Origin: an uncultured Parafilimonas sp.
GTDB lineage: Bacteria; Bacteroidota; Bacteroidia; Chitinophagales; Chitinophagaceae
NCBI GenBank assembly: GCA_903882935.1
Contig: CAIRZB010000074.1
Span: 1 to 45,361, forward strand
DNA length: 45,361 nt
Reading direction: 5' to 3'
The stretch's first letter is position 1; each line of letters begins with the position of its first letter. Of this stretch, positions 23,983 to 31,079 are shown in pieces. Made by a program: the position numbers and the translations under genes. The notes below the pieces were generated by a model. It had not been told where the DNA came from and searched no databases. It was given only the letters and a program-made list of their open reading frames with translations.

Positions 23983-24243
23983 ATGCAACTTTCTGTTAAT
24001 GATTATATTGGCTTTACCGGTGTGTTTATTTTATTAGTGGCGTATCTATTTAACTTAATGGGTAAAATCGATAAAAACAGCCTACTATATATATCATTAA
24101 ACGTACTAGGCGGTGGGCTAGCCTGTTTGGCCTCGTACTTAATACATTATTTACCTTTTGTGCTATTGGAAGGCACTTGGACGCTTGTTTCTGCCGCAGC
24201 TCTGGTTAAATACGCCACAGGCCGCCGCATTAATAATGCCTAA
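23983..24243 (+). CDS. CBU_0592-like small membrane protein
   Basis: An 86-residue inner-membrane protein with three hydrophobic segments (about 8-27, 33-54, 57-75). The pattern YIGFTGVFILLVAYLFNLMG, LLYISLNVLGGGLACLAS and VLLEGTWTLVSAAALVKY fits the CBU_0592 family, whose function is unknown. It is divergent from the 244-residue gene, has its own -7 box, and is followed 250 bases later by a strong hairpin that may end its transcript. Confidence 0.8.
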   Translation: MQLSVNDYIGFTGVFILLVAYLFNLMGKIDKNSLLYISLNVLGGGLACLASYLIHYLPFVLLEGTWTLVSAAALVKYATGRRINNA

Positions 24244-24489
24244 CCGTAAGTGCGGGATTTTATGACAATATTGCCACCATTGGCCGCCCAGTTGGCTGCT
24301 CAAAAAAGTGAAACAATTATTTCATATACCAACCCACCAAAAAACGTGCGGTTAAATCAATTATTTTAGTATCTTTTCCCCGTTCGTAAATTATCCAACC
24401 CTGTGAATTAAACCAGCACTTTCGGTTAGCCATAAAAAGTTCAAAACCAAAACGCTGTATGCCGATAGCGAAAGGCTGTCAATATATCT

Positions 24490-24536
24490 ATATGCCAACC
24501 CAAGCGGCTTGCGCCGTTTGGGTTGGCATATTTTTA
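24490..24536 (+). terminator. Hairpin with T-run over the start of the next gene
   Basis: ATATGCCAACCCAA (24490-24503) pairs perfectly with TTGGGTTGGCATAT (24518-24531), with a few more pairs inside, followed at once by TTTTTATTA. This is a good intrinsic terminator by shape. It also covers the likely start codon at 24492 of the following gene, so it may instead regulate that gene's translation. Confidence 0.75.
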
Positions 24537-25103
24537 TTACTTAGCCTATCTACATTTGCACAGCAGCATACCAGAGATTCTGTTTATACTTCCGCCGACA
24601 ACCAAAACATGAACGGCCGTGCGGCCCCCGCTTACGAGGAACCAGAATTAATAACCTCGTTTAAGGCACTCAATTTTCCGCCCGAAATGCTGATGCACTA
24701 CGGCCAAATATCGCCCAAGGATGCCACTACATTGGTGGATGAATTTCAAGTAACGCAAAAAGACGAGGACGGTGTAGCCATACTAATTACGGTGAGGCTG
24801 CATTTTGACAGCGACCGGTTGGTAGGTTATATTACCGAGGCCCCAATTGAAAAAACGATAGACCTTACGATAAGCAGTTTTACCGTAAAAATACCCGTGG
24901 AATGGCTGTGCACCCCCAATACCCCAGACCACCCACAACATTATGTTAGCACCCTGCAAGCGATAAAAACCGCCGAAAAGCAGTATAAATGCACCGGTTG
25001 GCACATAAAACTGCCCGATGCCGAGCGGGAAGAACTGCCAAAGAAAAAAGGAAAAAAGGAAAAAAAGCCCAAAAAGGAGAAAGGCGCGGCGAAACAGACG
25101 TAG
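24492..25103 (+). CDS. Secreted protein with lysine-rich tail, function unknown
   Basis: A 203-residue exported protein. The start at 24492 gives a clean signal peptide (MPTQAACAVWVGIFLLLSLS, then TFAQ); the ATG at 24459 adds 11 residues. The middle part has FPPEMLMHYGQISPKDAT, ILITVRLHFDSDRLVGYI and FTVKIPVEWLCTPNTPD, a fold I do not recognise but faintly like TonB C-terminal relatives. It ends with a lysine-rich tail (KKKGKKEKKPKKEKGAAKQT). Its start codon sits inside a terminator-like hairpin. It stands alone. Confidence 0.7.
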   Translation: MPTQAACAVWVGIFLLLSLSTFAQQHTRDSVYTSADNQNMNGRAAPAYEEPELITSFKALNFPPEMLMHYGQISPKDATTLVDEFQVTQKDEDGVAILITVRLHFDSDRLVGYITEAPIEKTIDLTISSFTVKIPVEWLCTPNTPDHPQHYVSTLQAIKTAEKQYKCTGWHIKLPDAEREELPKKKGKKEKKPKKEKGAAKQT

Positions 25104-25434
25104 GGGGTGCCTGGTATTTTAATCTCTATTGCTATCAATTCACAGTGAAGATACCGCCGGTAATCCTTAAAAAAAGAAATAAATTTTCAAAGATTGAATA
25201 TCCTGGTTTAAGCATTTGCCTTTTAATTGAAATTCTTGGTTTGGAAGTAATGTCCTACAGCGAATAGTATGCCTTTGGGGCCAAAACGGCATTTGGGTAA
25301 CCCACAAAAGATACGGTTATTTTAATCTTGATAAAATTTGTTGCCAGCGAATGTTACAATAATACAATTGTGCTTTTTTATGGCAAATATTATAGCCAAT
25401 TGGGGATTTGCTTTTCTATAAAATGACGCAGCAG
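25104..25434. other. Gene-free gap, nothing recognised
   Basis: I see no gene, hairpin or repeat that stands out between the lysine-tailed protein gene and hicA. The two genes converge here. Overlapping open frames have no family signature. Confidence 0.4.
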
Positions 25435-25641
25435 CTAATTTAACTCCGTTTTGTCAATTCCTGCCTGTTTAAGCACGGCTAAAAACGTGCCCTTTCGCAT
25501 GTCTTTACCGCCATGCACGGGTACAATAACAGTTTTATTGGTAATAGGGTTATAATACAATTGGTGGGAGCCTTTTGTACGCTTATAAAAAAAACCCTGT
25601 TCTTCTAAAATTTTAATCAAGTGTTTGGGCGAAAGGTTCAT
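25435..25641 (-). CDS. hicA: HicA family mRNA interferase toxin
   Basis: A 68-residue toxin of the HicA family, a small dsRNA-binding-fold protein that cleaves mRNA and blocks translation. The pattern is full: HLIKILEEQGFFYKRTKGSHQLYY with the catalytic histidine in GSHQ, then VIVPVHGGKDMRKGTFLAVLKQAGID. It starts inside the stop codon of hicB (ATGA overlap), so the pair is translationally coupled. The order antitoxin then toxin is reversed from the classical one but common in Bacteroidota. Confidence 0.95.
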   Translation of the reverse strand: MNLSPKHLIKILEEQGFFYKRTKGSHQLYYNPITNKTVIVPVHGGKDMRKGTFLAVLKQAGIDKTELN

Positions 25642-25868
25642 GCCATTTCGAGGTTTAGCGAGTATTCAAGCGTGTTGCTGTCGTCTGGCACATCTTCCCC
25701 TCTATCCCTTAATTCCTCCACATACAGCTCAATGGCTTCTTTGGCCATTGCTATCGCCTCATCCACATCATCCCCATAAGTAATGCAGCCAGGCAGTGCG
25801 GGTACGGTTACCGTAAAACCACCTTCAGGCTCTTTGTGCAAATGTATTTTGTAGGTGTACATATTCAC
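25638..25868 (-). CDS. hicB: HicB family antitoxin
   Basis: A 76-residue antitoxin of the HicB family that binds and blocks HicA. Its core shows YKIHLHKEPEGGFTVTVPAL, PGCITYGDDVDEAIAMAKEA and IELYVEELRDRGEDVPDD, the degenerate RNase H-like fold. The C-terminal DNA-binding extension of longer HicB proteins is absent, so operon control may be by the complex. It overlaps hicA by 4 bases, and a good promoter lies 44 bases upstream. Confidence 0.95.
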   Translation of the reverse strand: MNMYTYKIHLHKEPEGGFTVTVPALPGCITYGDDVDEAIAMAKEAIELYVEELRDRGEDVPDDSNTLEYSLNLEMA

Positions 25869-25912
25869 TAAATAGTTAAAGGGTGTAAGTTACTTAATAT
25901 AGGCAAAAAGGC

Positions 25913-25944
25913 CAAAGCTACTTCAGCTTAAAAGTCTTTGCAAA
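25913..25944 (-). promoter_or_regulatory. Promoter of hicBA
   Basis: On the minus strand TTTG (25944-25941), a 20-base spacer and TAGCTTTG (25920-25913) match the Bacteroidota consensus. The -33 box is part of a second TACCTTTG word (25948-25941). It overlaps the gap after the broken NADAR gene. Confidence 0.7.
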
Positions 25945-26002
25945 GGTAATATCGGTCAATAATATAGATGAAACATCTCATATTCAAACGGACTTGGCAA
26001 TG

Positions 26003-26561
26003 TTAGTGTGCCTGCAAATAATCCCTGACTTCCATCAAAGCACACCCTAACAAGTTTTGCCCCCCCGCAGCCATTAATATACTTTGCACGGTCAATGCCT
26101 GCGGAAAAGCCTATACCCCAAATGGTGTCTGTAGGGCTGGCTTCCACCAAAATTATGTCACCGGTACTTAGCAAATAATCTGCAAATGCGGTGTACCGGC
26201 TAAATTTATGGATGTTGCCTTGTTTCACAATCTCAAACCCTTTAGCATCCCAAATGCCTGTATCAAAACCCGGCACCAACCGGCCTAATCTTTTTGCTTC
26301 TGCTGGTATTTCGCAGGTAATCAATATCTGTAAAGCCTTTTTGTACTCAAACAATAATGCCTTTTGTGCCATCATCCAATGCTCCGAAGATTTGTAACTT
26401 ATGCTATCTATGGTAAAGGGTGAGGGGTACCACTGGCTGAAACAAAAATTGCCTACTTCTTCATTGTATTTATTCTCGCGGCCCTAAAAGATCAGGAATT
26501 GCACGCTGGTGCCGCCTTCAAAAGCGTTCGTTAGCCATTGTATGTCGTAGTGTTATGCCAT
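26003..26561 (-). pseudogene. NADAR (YbiA-like) gene broken by two stops and a frameshift
   Basis: The rest of a NADAR-family gene of about 185 residues, a group that acts on ADP-ribosylated or riboflavin-related substrates. The ancestral start is ATG at 26561. Codon 3 is TAA (26555-26553) just before HYDIQWL; codon 26 is TAG (26486-26484) in VQFLIF-stop-G, where relatives have tryptophan. The frame then reads GNFCFSQWYPSPFTIDSISY, KSSEHWMMAQKALLFEY and ILVEASPTDTIWGIGFSAG. At a G7 run (26066-26060) it slips: dropping one G restores GQNLLGCALMEVRDYLQAH and a stop at 26003. The surviving open frame (25956-26375) therefore carries a false tail. Start context and gap (12 bases after the upstream stop) support the ancestral start. 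Confidence 0.85.
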
Positions 26562-26573
26562 GTGTAAGTTCGT

Positions 26574-27017
26574 TTAGTTTTCAGCAATATCAATATAAAA
26601 TTCCTGGGCATAAAGCATACTCACCTTTTGTCCGTTGCACATTGCCGGGTTCCATGTTAATTTTTTCAAGCAATTAATAATCTCTATACCGGTTTTATAA
26701 ATAGGTGCTTTAATAATCCTTTCACCATATACCTGTCCGCTGGTATCAACTATAAAAGCAACGATAAAATGGCCGTCGTAATTGGCAGGCACAGAATCTG
26801 TGTGTATTTGTTCAAGCGTCTTCGAAAATAATGCGGGGCCACCTTCGCTTTTGGGTAATATGTCGGCTGAAATGTAAACGGTTTTTTGGGTAAGTGTATC
26901 TTCTATGGATTGGCAAGTATGCTGCTTTTTTGAAAGATAATATGAAGAATGGTGCATTCCAAACAGCCTTAGCACGGCAAAAATTAGTAGAAATAATATG
27001 GGCACTTTAAGTTTCAT
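26574..27017 (-). CDS. TonB C-terminal-like secreted protein
   Basis: A 147-residue exported protein with a signal anchor (KLKVPILFLLIFAVLRLFG). The mature part resembles the TonB C-terminal domain as found in small Bacteroidota proteins: YDGHFIVAFIVDTSGQVYGERIIKAP, then IINCLKKLTWNPAMCNGQKV. Lacking a proline-rich linker, it is not a full TonB and may have a different partner. It is 12 bases ahead of the broken NADAR gene and divergent from the GH78 gene. Confidence 0.8.
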   Translation of the reverse strand: MKLKVPILFLLIFAVLRLFGMHHSSYYLSKKQHTCQSIEDTLTQKTVYISADILPKSEGGPALFSKTLEQIHTDSVPANYDGHFIVAFIVDTSGQVYGERIIKAPIYKTGIEIINCLKKLTWNPAMCNGQKVSMLYAQEFYIDIAEN

Positions 27018-27103
27018 TTGTAAGGTTGGTACTACAAGATACGCAAACTCAGTAAAAAAATTTCACAAACATTTCCTTACTTTCAAACCCTCATTCCCAT
27101 GCC

Positions 27104-29503
27104 ATGAAAAAAATGCTGCCTATACTTGTTTCGGTAATATTGGGCCTAGCGGCCAGTGCGCAACCAAACATTGACACCATACTGCATAAAAAATGGACCG
27201 CTTTTTGGGTGGATGTGCCCGGCACCGACCCACACAGTTATGGCGTATACCATTTTAGAAAAACGTTTCAATTGACGCAAAAGCCTGCGCAGTTTATAGT
27301 GCATGTGTCGGCAGATAACCGGTATAAACTGTTTGTAAACGGCGCGCAGGTTACCTTTGGCCCCGCCCGGGCCGACTTATACAACTGGAATTTTGAAACG
27401 GTGGATATTGCCCCTCAATTACACGCCGGCAACAATACACTCGCGGCGGTGGTATGGAATTTTGGTTACGAGCGGCAGGAGGCGCAGATAACCTACCAAA
27501 CCGGCTTTATACTACAAGGCAACACGGCGGCAGAAGCGATCGTTAACACCAACCAAACTTGGAAGTGCATAAAGGATAGCGCCTACAGCCCCCTGCACCC
27601 GCAACTTATTTATACCTATTATGCCGCTGGCCCTGCAGAAAGGGTTGATTATAGGGTATACCCCGCGCGTTGGCAAACCGAAGGTTATAACGACAGCCAC
27701 TGGAAGCCTGCCCGCCAGCTGCAGAACGGTTTGCCCAAAGGTGTATTTGATTTTTCGCAAGGGTGGATGCTGGTGCCGCGCCCAATACCCGCCATGGAAC
27801 TTACCCTGCAAAGGCTACAATCAGTGCGGCAGTCAATAGGCGTTAAGGCGGGCAACCCTTTTTTGAAGGGCGGCAAAAGTTTTACGGTGCCCCCCAATAC
27901 CAAAGCCAGCCTGCTGATTGACCAACAATTTTTAACCACCGCATTCCCTGTAATCAATTTTAGCAAGGGCGAAAACGCCGTAATTTGCCTGAGTTATGCA
28001 GAAGGGCTATATGTTGATGAAGGCCCCAAAACTGACTGGCGCACACAAAACCAAAAAGGCAACCGTAACGAGGTGGAAGGGAAACGTTTTGTAGGTGTGC
28101 GGGACGAAATTGTTTCTGGCGGAAGGGACGGTGAAACTTTTAGCCCGCTGGCCTACCGCACATACCGTTATATTAAACTTGACATTACCACTAAAAATGA
28201 GGCCCTCACTATTAACGATTTGTACGGCATGTACACGGGCTACCCGTTTACCTACAATGCCCAGTTTAACAGCGATGACACAAGCCTAAACAAAATTTTG
28301 CAAACAGGCTGGCGTACGGCCAGGTTGGATGCGCAAGAAACCTATAGCGATTGCCCTTATTACGAGCAACTGCAATACGTGGGCGACACGCGCATTCAGG
28401 CGTTGGTATCGCTGTACAACAGCGGGGATGACCGGCTGGTGCGCAACGCCATCACCCAAATATACAATTCGCTCATGCCTGAAGGTATTACCCTAAGCCG
28501 CTACCCTACCGCAAATCCTCAGCAAATACCTACCTTCTCGCTCATTTGGATAAGCATGTTGCACGATTATTGGCTGTACCGTGGAGACAGCGGGTTTATT
28601 CGCAAAAACCTACAAGTGTCGCGCATGGTGCTTAATTTTTTCCACGAGCACCAGCAGGCAGACGGCAGCCTGCGCAATGTGCCGTATTGGGTATTTAGCG
28701 ACTGGTGCAATGGCAAAGGCTGGCATAACGGCATGGCCCCTATGGGCCAGGACGGTTCGTCTGCCATGCTTGATTTACAGTTGCTGATGGCCTACCAAGC
28801 CGCGGCAAGCCTTGAAAAACAGACAGGCATGCATTTTATGGCGTTGCGGTACGAGCATGCCATTGACACATTAAAGCAAAGCATACGAAAAAATTATTGG
28901 GACGAAAGCCGCGCCCTTTTTGCCGATACCCGAGACAAAGACTGTTATAGCCAGCACACCAATACCCTGGCCATTTTAACCGGTGTGGTTGACAGTGCCA
29001 CTGCCCCCGCACTTGCGCAAAAAATTATGGATGACAGCACCCTTAGCAAAGCCACCCTATATTTTCGCTACTACGTAAACCTTGCCTTTAACAAAGCCGG
29101 TTTGGGTAATACCTACTTAAGCCAATTGGGTACTTGGAAGAAAAACCTTGCCTTGGGTATGACAACCTGGGCCGAAATTGACGACATTAACCGAACCCGC
29201 TCCGACTGCCATGCTTGGGGCAGCAGCCCTAACATTGAACTATTTAGGATTGTACTGGGCATTAACAGCAGTGCGCCGGCCTTTGCAAAAGTGCGGGTTG
29301 AGCCACACTTAGGCTACCTGCAAAAAGCTTCTGGCTCCATACCGCACCCGTTGGGTAAAATTGCCGCTTCATATTCCTATCATTCAGCCACTAAAAAATG
29401 GGCCGTTGCCATTAACCTGCCGCTACCTGTTGCAGGCACCTTTGTTTGGAAAGGGAAGGAATATGTTTTGAATGGCGGCGAAACGACGATGGAGCTGGAG
29501 TAA
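27104..29503 (+). CDS. GH78-type alpha-L-rhamnosidase
   Basis: A 799-residue secreted glycosidase, signal peptide MKKMLPILVSVILGLAASAQ. An N-terminal jelly-roll carbohydrate-binding region (FIVHVSADNRYKLFVNG) is followed by a sandwich domain and an (alpha/alpha)6 catalytic barrel. The catalytic motif DCPYYEQLQYVGD (D416, E421, D428) matches the DCPxRExxxWxGD signature of GH78, with Y and Q at two loosely conserved places. It would release L-rhamnose from plant or bacterial glycans such as pectin or surface polysaccharides. It stands alone, without SusC/SusD genes nearby. Confidence 0.9.
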   Translation: MKKMLPILVSVILGLAASAQPNIDTILHKKWTAFWVDVPGTDPHSYGVYHFRKTFQLTQKPAQFIVHVSADNRYKLFVNGAQVTFGPARADLYNWNFETVDIAPQLHAGNNTLAAVVWNFGYERQEAQITYQTGFILQGNTAAEAIVNTNQTWKCIKDSAYSPLHPQLIYTYYAAGPAERVDYRVYPARWQTEGYNDSHWKPARQLQNGLPKGVFDFSQGWMLVPRPIPAMELTLQRLQSVRQSIGVKAGNPFLKGGKSFTVPPNTKASLLIDQQFLTTAFPVINFSKGENAVICLSYAEGLYVDEGPKTDWRTQNQKGNRNEVEGKRFVGVRDEIVSGGRDGETFSPLAYRTYRYIKLDITTKNEALTINDLYGMYTGYPFTYNAQFNSDDTSLNKILQTGWRTARLDAQETYSDCPYYEQLQYVGDTRIQALVSLYNSGDDRLVRNAITQIYNSLMPEGITLSRYPTANPQQIPTFSLIWISMLHDYWLYRGDSGFIRKNLQVSRMVLNFFHEHQQADGSLRNVPYWVFSDWCNGKGWHNGMAPMGQDGSSAMLDLQLLMAYQAAASLEKQTGMHFMALRYEHAIDTLKQSIRKNYWDESRALFADTRDKDCYSQHTNTLAILTGVVDSATAPALAQKIMDDSTLSKATLYFRYYVNLAFNKAGLGNTYLSQLGTWKKNLALGMTTWAEIDDINRTRSDCHAWGSSPNIELFRIVLGINSSAPAFAKVRVEPHLGYLQKASGSIPHPLGKIAASYSYHSATKKWAVAINLPLPVAGTFVWKGKEYVLNGGETTMELE

Positions 29504-29526
29504 GGGGCGTGAATCGTGAAGAAGTT

Positions 29527-29552
29527 CATGGTCCATAGTCGATGGTCCATGG
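29527..29552. repeat. ATGGTCCAT dyad repeat
   Basis: CATGGTCCATAGTCGATGG and overlapping GGTCCATGG words form a self-complementary patch just after the GH78 gene. Same vocabulary as 7033-7062 and 29745-29845. Confidence 0.55.
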
Positions 29553-29711
29553 AAAATACACCAGGAGGGGGTAGGCCAATGGTTGATTGTGATTATAAGC
29601 TGAACAGTTTTAAAATATAGTTTGTTGTATTTTGTAATTCTTTATCAATATGTATTAGTTAATTACACCGTAGCTTAATCATCTACTTTTTTATGCACGA
29701 TAAAGCAGGCA

Positions 29712-29774
29712 ACTATTACCCGCAAGTATTTACTACGGGCTATCGGCCATGGACTATTACCCGCAAGTATTTAC
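29712..29774. repeat. 22-base direct repeat
   Basis: Two identical copies of a 22-base word beginning ACTATTACCCGCAAG lie at 29712-29733 and 29753-29774, 41 bases apart, and the second leads into more ATGGACTAT words (to 29845). This is in a gene-free gap between convergent genes. Confidence 0.75.
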
Positions 29775-29852
29775 CATGGACTATCGACCATCGACTATGG
29801 ACCTTTATCCACATCTTTTCACTTTAGACCATTGACCATGGACTAGAGAAGG

Positions 29853-30305
29853 CTACCAATTTTTCATTTGGTCTTCTACAATACGTTCGGGGTTTTCCGG
29901 GGGGCGGGTTTTCCATTCCGGGTCATATTTTACAAACCAGCTTAACCACAAGGTTCGTGAAAGGCGCATAAATACGGGCTGCAACGCCACCAGAAAAAAG
30001 GTATTAATACCTAACCACCAAAAAATACGGTTATCATCAATTGAAAAACCAACCAATACCCACCAAGCCACGCAAGTAGCTACAGAAAAGGCAACGGTTA
30101 TTGCGTAGCTAACATAGCTGGTTCCATAGTAAAAGCCCACCTCAATTTCGGTGCGTTGGCCACAGGTTGGGCAAAACTCATGCATGTTAATATACTTGTT
30201 GCCCTTAAACGCATAAGCGTTATTGGAGAGATATAATTTGCCCTGCCTGCAACGGGGGCATTTGTTGCCAAGCACGCTAAGCACATAAGACGGTTTGCTG
30301 CCCAT
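29853..30305 (-). CDS. DUF983 family zinc-ribbon membrane protein
   Basis: A 150-residue inner-membrane protein. I chose the start at 30305 (MGSKPSYVLSVLGNKCPRC) because a -7 box lies 20 bases ahead; the ATG at 30419 would add 38 residues across it. A zinc ribbon (CPRCRQGKLY and CPTCGQRTEIEVGFYYGTSY) precedes two membrane helices (about residues 63-83 and 90-115), with conserved FYYGTSYVSYA between. DUF983 is widespread in Bacteroidota and Proteobacteria; its role is unknown. It converges on the GH78 gene. Confidence 0.92.
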   Translation of the reverse strand: MGSKPSYVLSVLGNKCPRCRQGKLYLSNNAYAFKGNKYINMHEFCPTCGQRTEIEVGFYYGTSYVSYAITVAFSVATCVAWWVLVGFSIDDNRIFWWLGINTFFLVALQPVFMRLSRTLWLSWFVKYDPEWKTRPPENPERIVEDQMKNW

Positions 30306-30325
30306 ATTTACTTTTTTTAGCGCTG

Positions 30326-30333
30326 CAAAGGTA
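30326..30333 (-). promoter_or_regulatory. -7 box of the DUF983 gene
   Basis: TACCTTTG on the minus strand is a perfect TAnnTTTG box 20 bases before the chosen start. No clear -33 box. It decides between the two possible start codons. Confidence 0.55.
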
Positions 30334-30579
30334 CTCGTTTGCCTTAACCCACACCTTTTTTTATAATAGCTGATTTTGGTAATGGGCAAATTTGGGGAGT
30401 ACACTCTGTAGCCCAGCAACCAAATGGCAAACCCGCATTAAACGCAACAATAGCCGTTGCGAAGCTATCTAGCACCCCAAAAACCCAAATGCAACATCGT
30501 ACCTAACCATAAAATGCTACCTTGCACCTCTTGGCTAAATTTTCTCTCACAAAATTTCTATTTTAAATAAATTTTATAC

Positions 30580-30587
30580 TACTTTTG
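30580..30587 (+). promoter_or_regulatory. -7 box of rpsO
   Basis: TACTTTTG matches TAnnTTTG, 51 bases before the rpsO start, leaving a leader long enough for an S15 autoregulatory structure, though none was recognised. Confidence 0.5.
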
Positions 30588-30638
30588 CCGCCACTATAAA
30601 AGTGATGACTTTTTTGGATGCTTTTTAAAAATTTAGAG

Positions 30639-30911
30639 ATGCCTTATTTAACAACTGAAAAAAGACAAAACATATTCGCCACTTATGGCGGCAAAGCTGA
30701 AAACACAGGTTCGGTAGAAGGTCAAATAGCCCTGCTTACAGAGCGCATCAGCAATATTTCAAAACACCTACAGGCCAATAAGCAAGACCATTCAACACAG
30801 CGTGGCTTAATGATGATGGTTGGCCAGCGTAAGCGTTTACTGGTTTACCTGCAAAAAAACAACCTACAGGTGTACCGTTCACTGATTGAAAAACTCGGTA
30901 TCAGGAAATAA
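30639..30911 (+). CDS. rpsO: 30S ribosomal protein S15
   Basis: A 90-residue small-subunit protein that binds the three-way junction of 16S rRNA and often controls its own synthesis. The start at 30639 gives MPYLTTEKRQNIFATYGGKA; the ATG at 30618 adds seven residues. Family segments: TGSVEGQIALLTERISNISKHLQ, DHSTQRGLMMMVGQRKRLLVYL and YRSLIEKLGIRK. It has the classic order rpsO-pnp, separated by a terminator-like hairpin. Confidence 0.99.
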   Translation: MPYLTTEKRQNIFATYGGKAENTGSVEGQIALLTERISNISKHLQANKQDHSTQRGLMMMVGQRKRLLVYLQKNNLQVYRSLIEKLGIRK

Positions 30912-30926
30912 TTATATAATATGCAA

Positions 30927-30975
30927 TAAAACTGCTCCCAACTGAAATTAACAACGGTTGGGATTAGTTTTTTGT
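30927..30975 (+). terminator. Terminator-like hairpin after rpsO
   Basis: CCCAAC and GTTGGG (with AAACT/AGTTT flanks) form an interrupted stem ending in a T-run, 15 bases after the rpsO stop and before pnp. It may end part of the transcript, or act like the RNase-sensitive rpsO-pnp hairpins known in other bacteria. Confidence 0.6.
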
Positions 30976-31079
30976 ATAGGTGCCTTCTCTTTCATGCATT
31001 CTATTTACAAAACCGGTTTGCTGTTGCCTCTCATTATTCCCCCCTTAGCAGGTAAATGCACACCAAAAAAACCAGGGTT

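Larger units (their letters stand above)
29504..29852. other. Repeat-filled gap between convergent genes
   Basis: The 349 bases between the GH78 and DUF983 genes contain two ATGGAC/GACCAT dyad patches and a 22-base direct repeat, and no gene. This is where such fillers tend to lie in the window; the matching patch at 7033-7062 is also between convergent genes. Confidence 0.5.
30306..30638. other. Divergent gap with two -7 boxes
   Basis: No gene seen. It holds TACCTTTG (30333-30326, minus) for the DUF983 gene, TACTTTTG (30580-30587, plus) for rpsO, and a small hairpin CGCAAC/GTTGCG at 30443-30461. Confidence 0.5.

Noticed and set aside
25956-26375. Intact 139-residue NADAR protein
   Set aside because: It lacks the family's first 47 residues, which are present upstream in frame behind a stop, and its last ~40 residues come from the wrong frame after a G run.
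29712-29774. Small CRISPR array
   Set aside because: Only two copies, no third repeat and no cas genes in the window.
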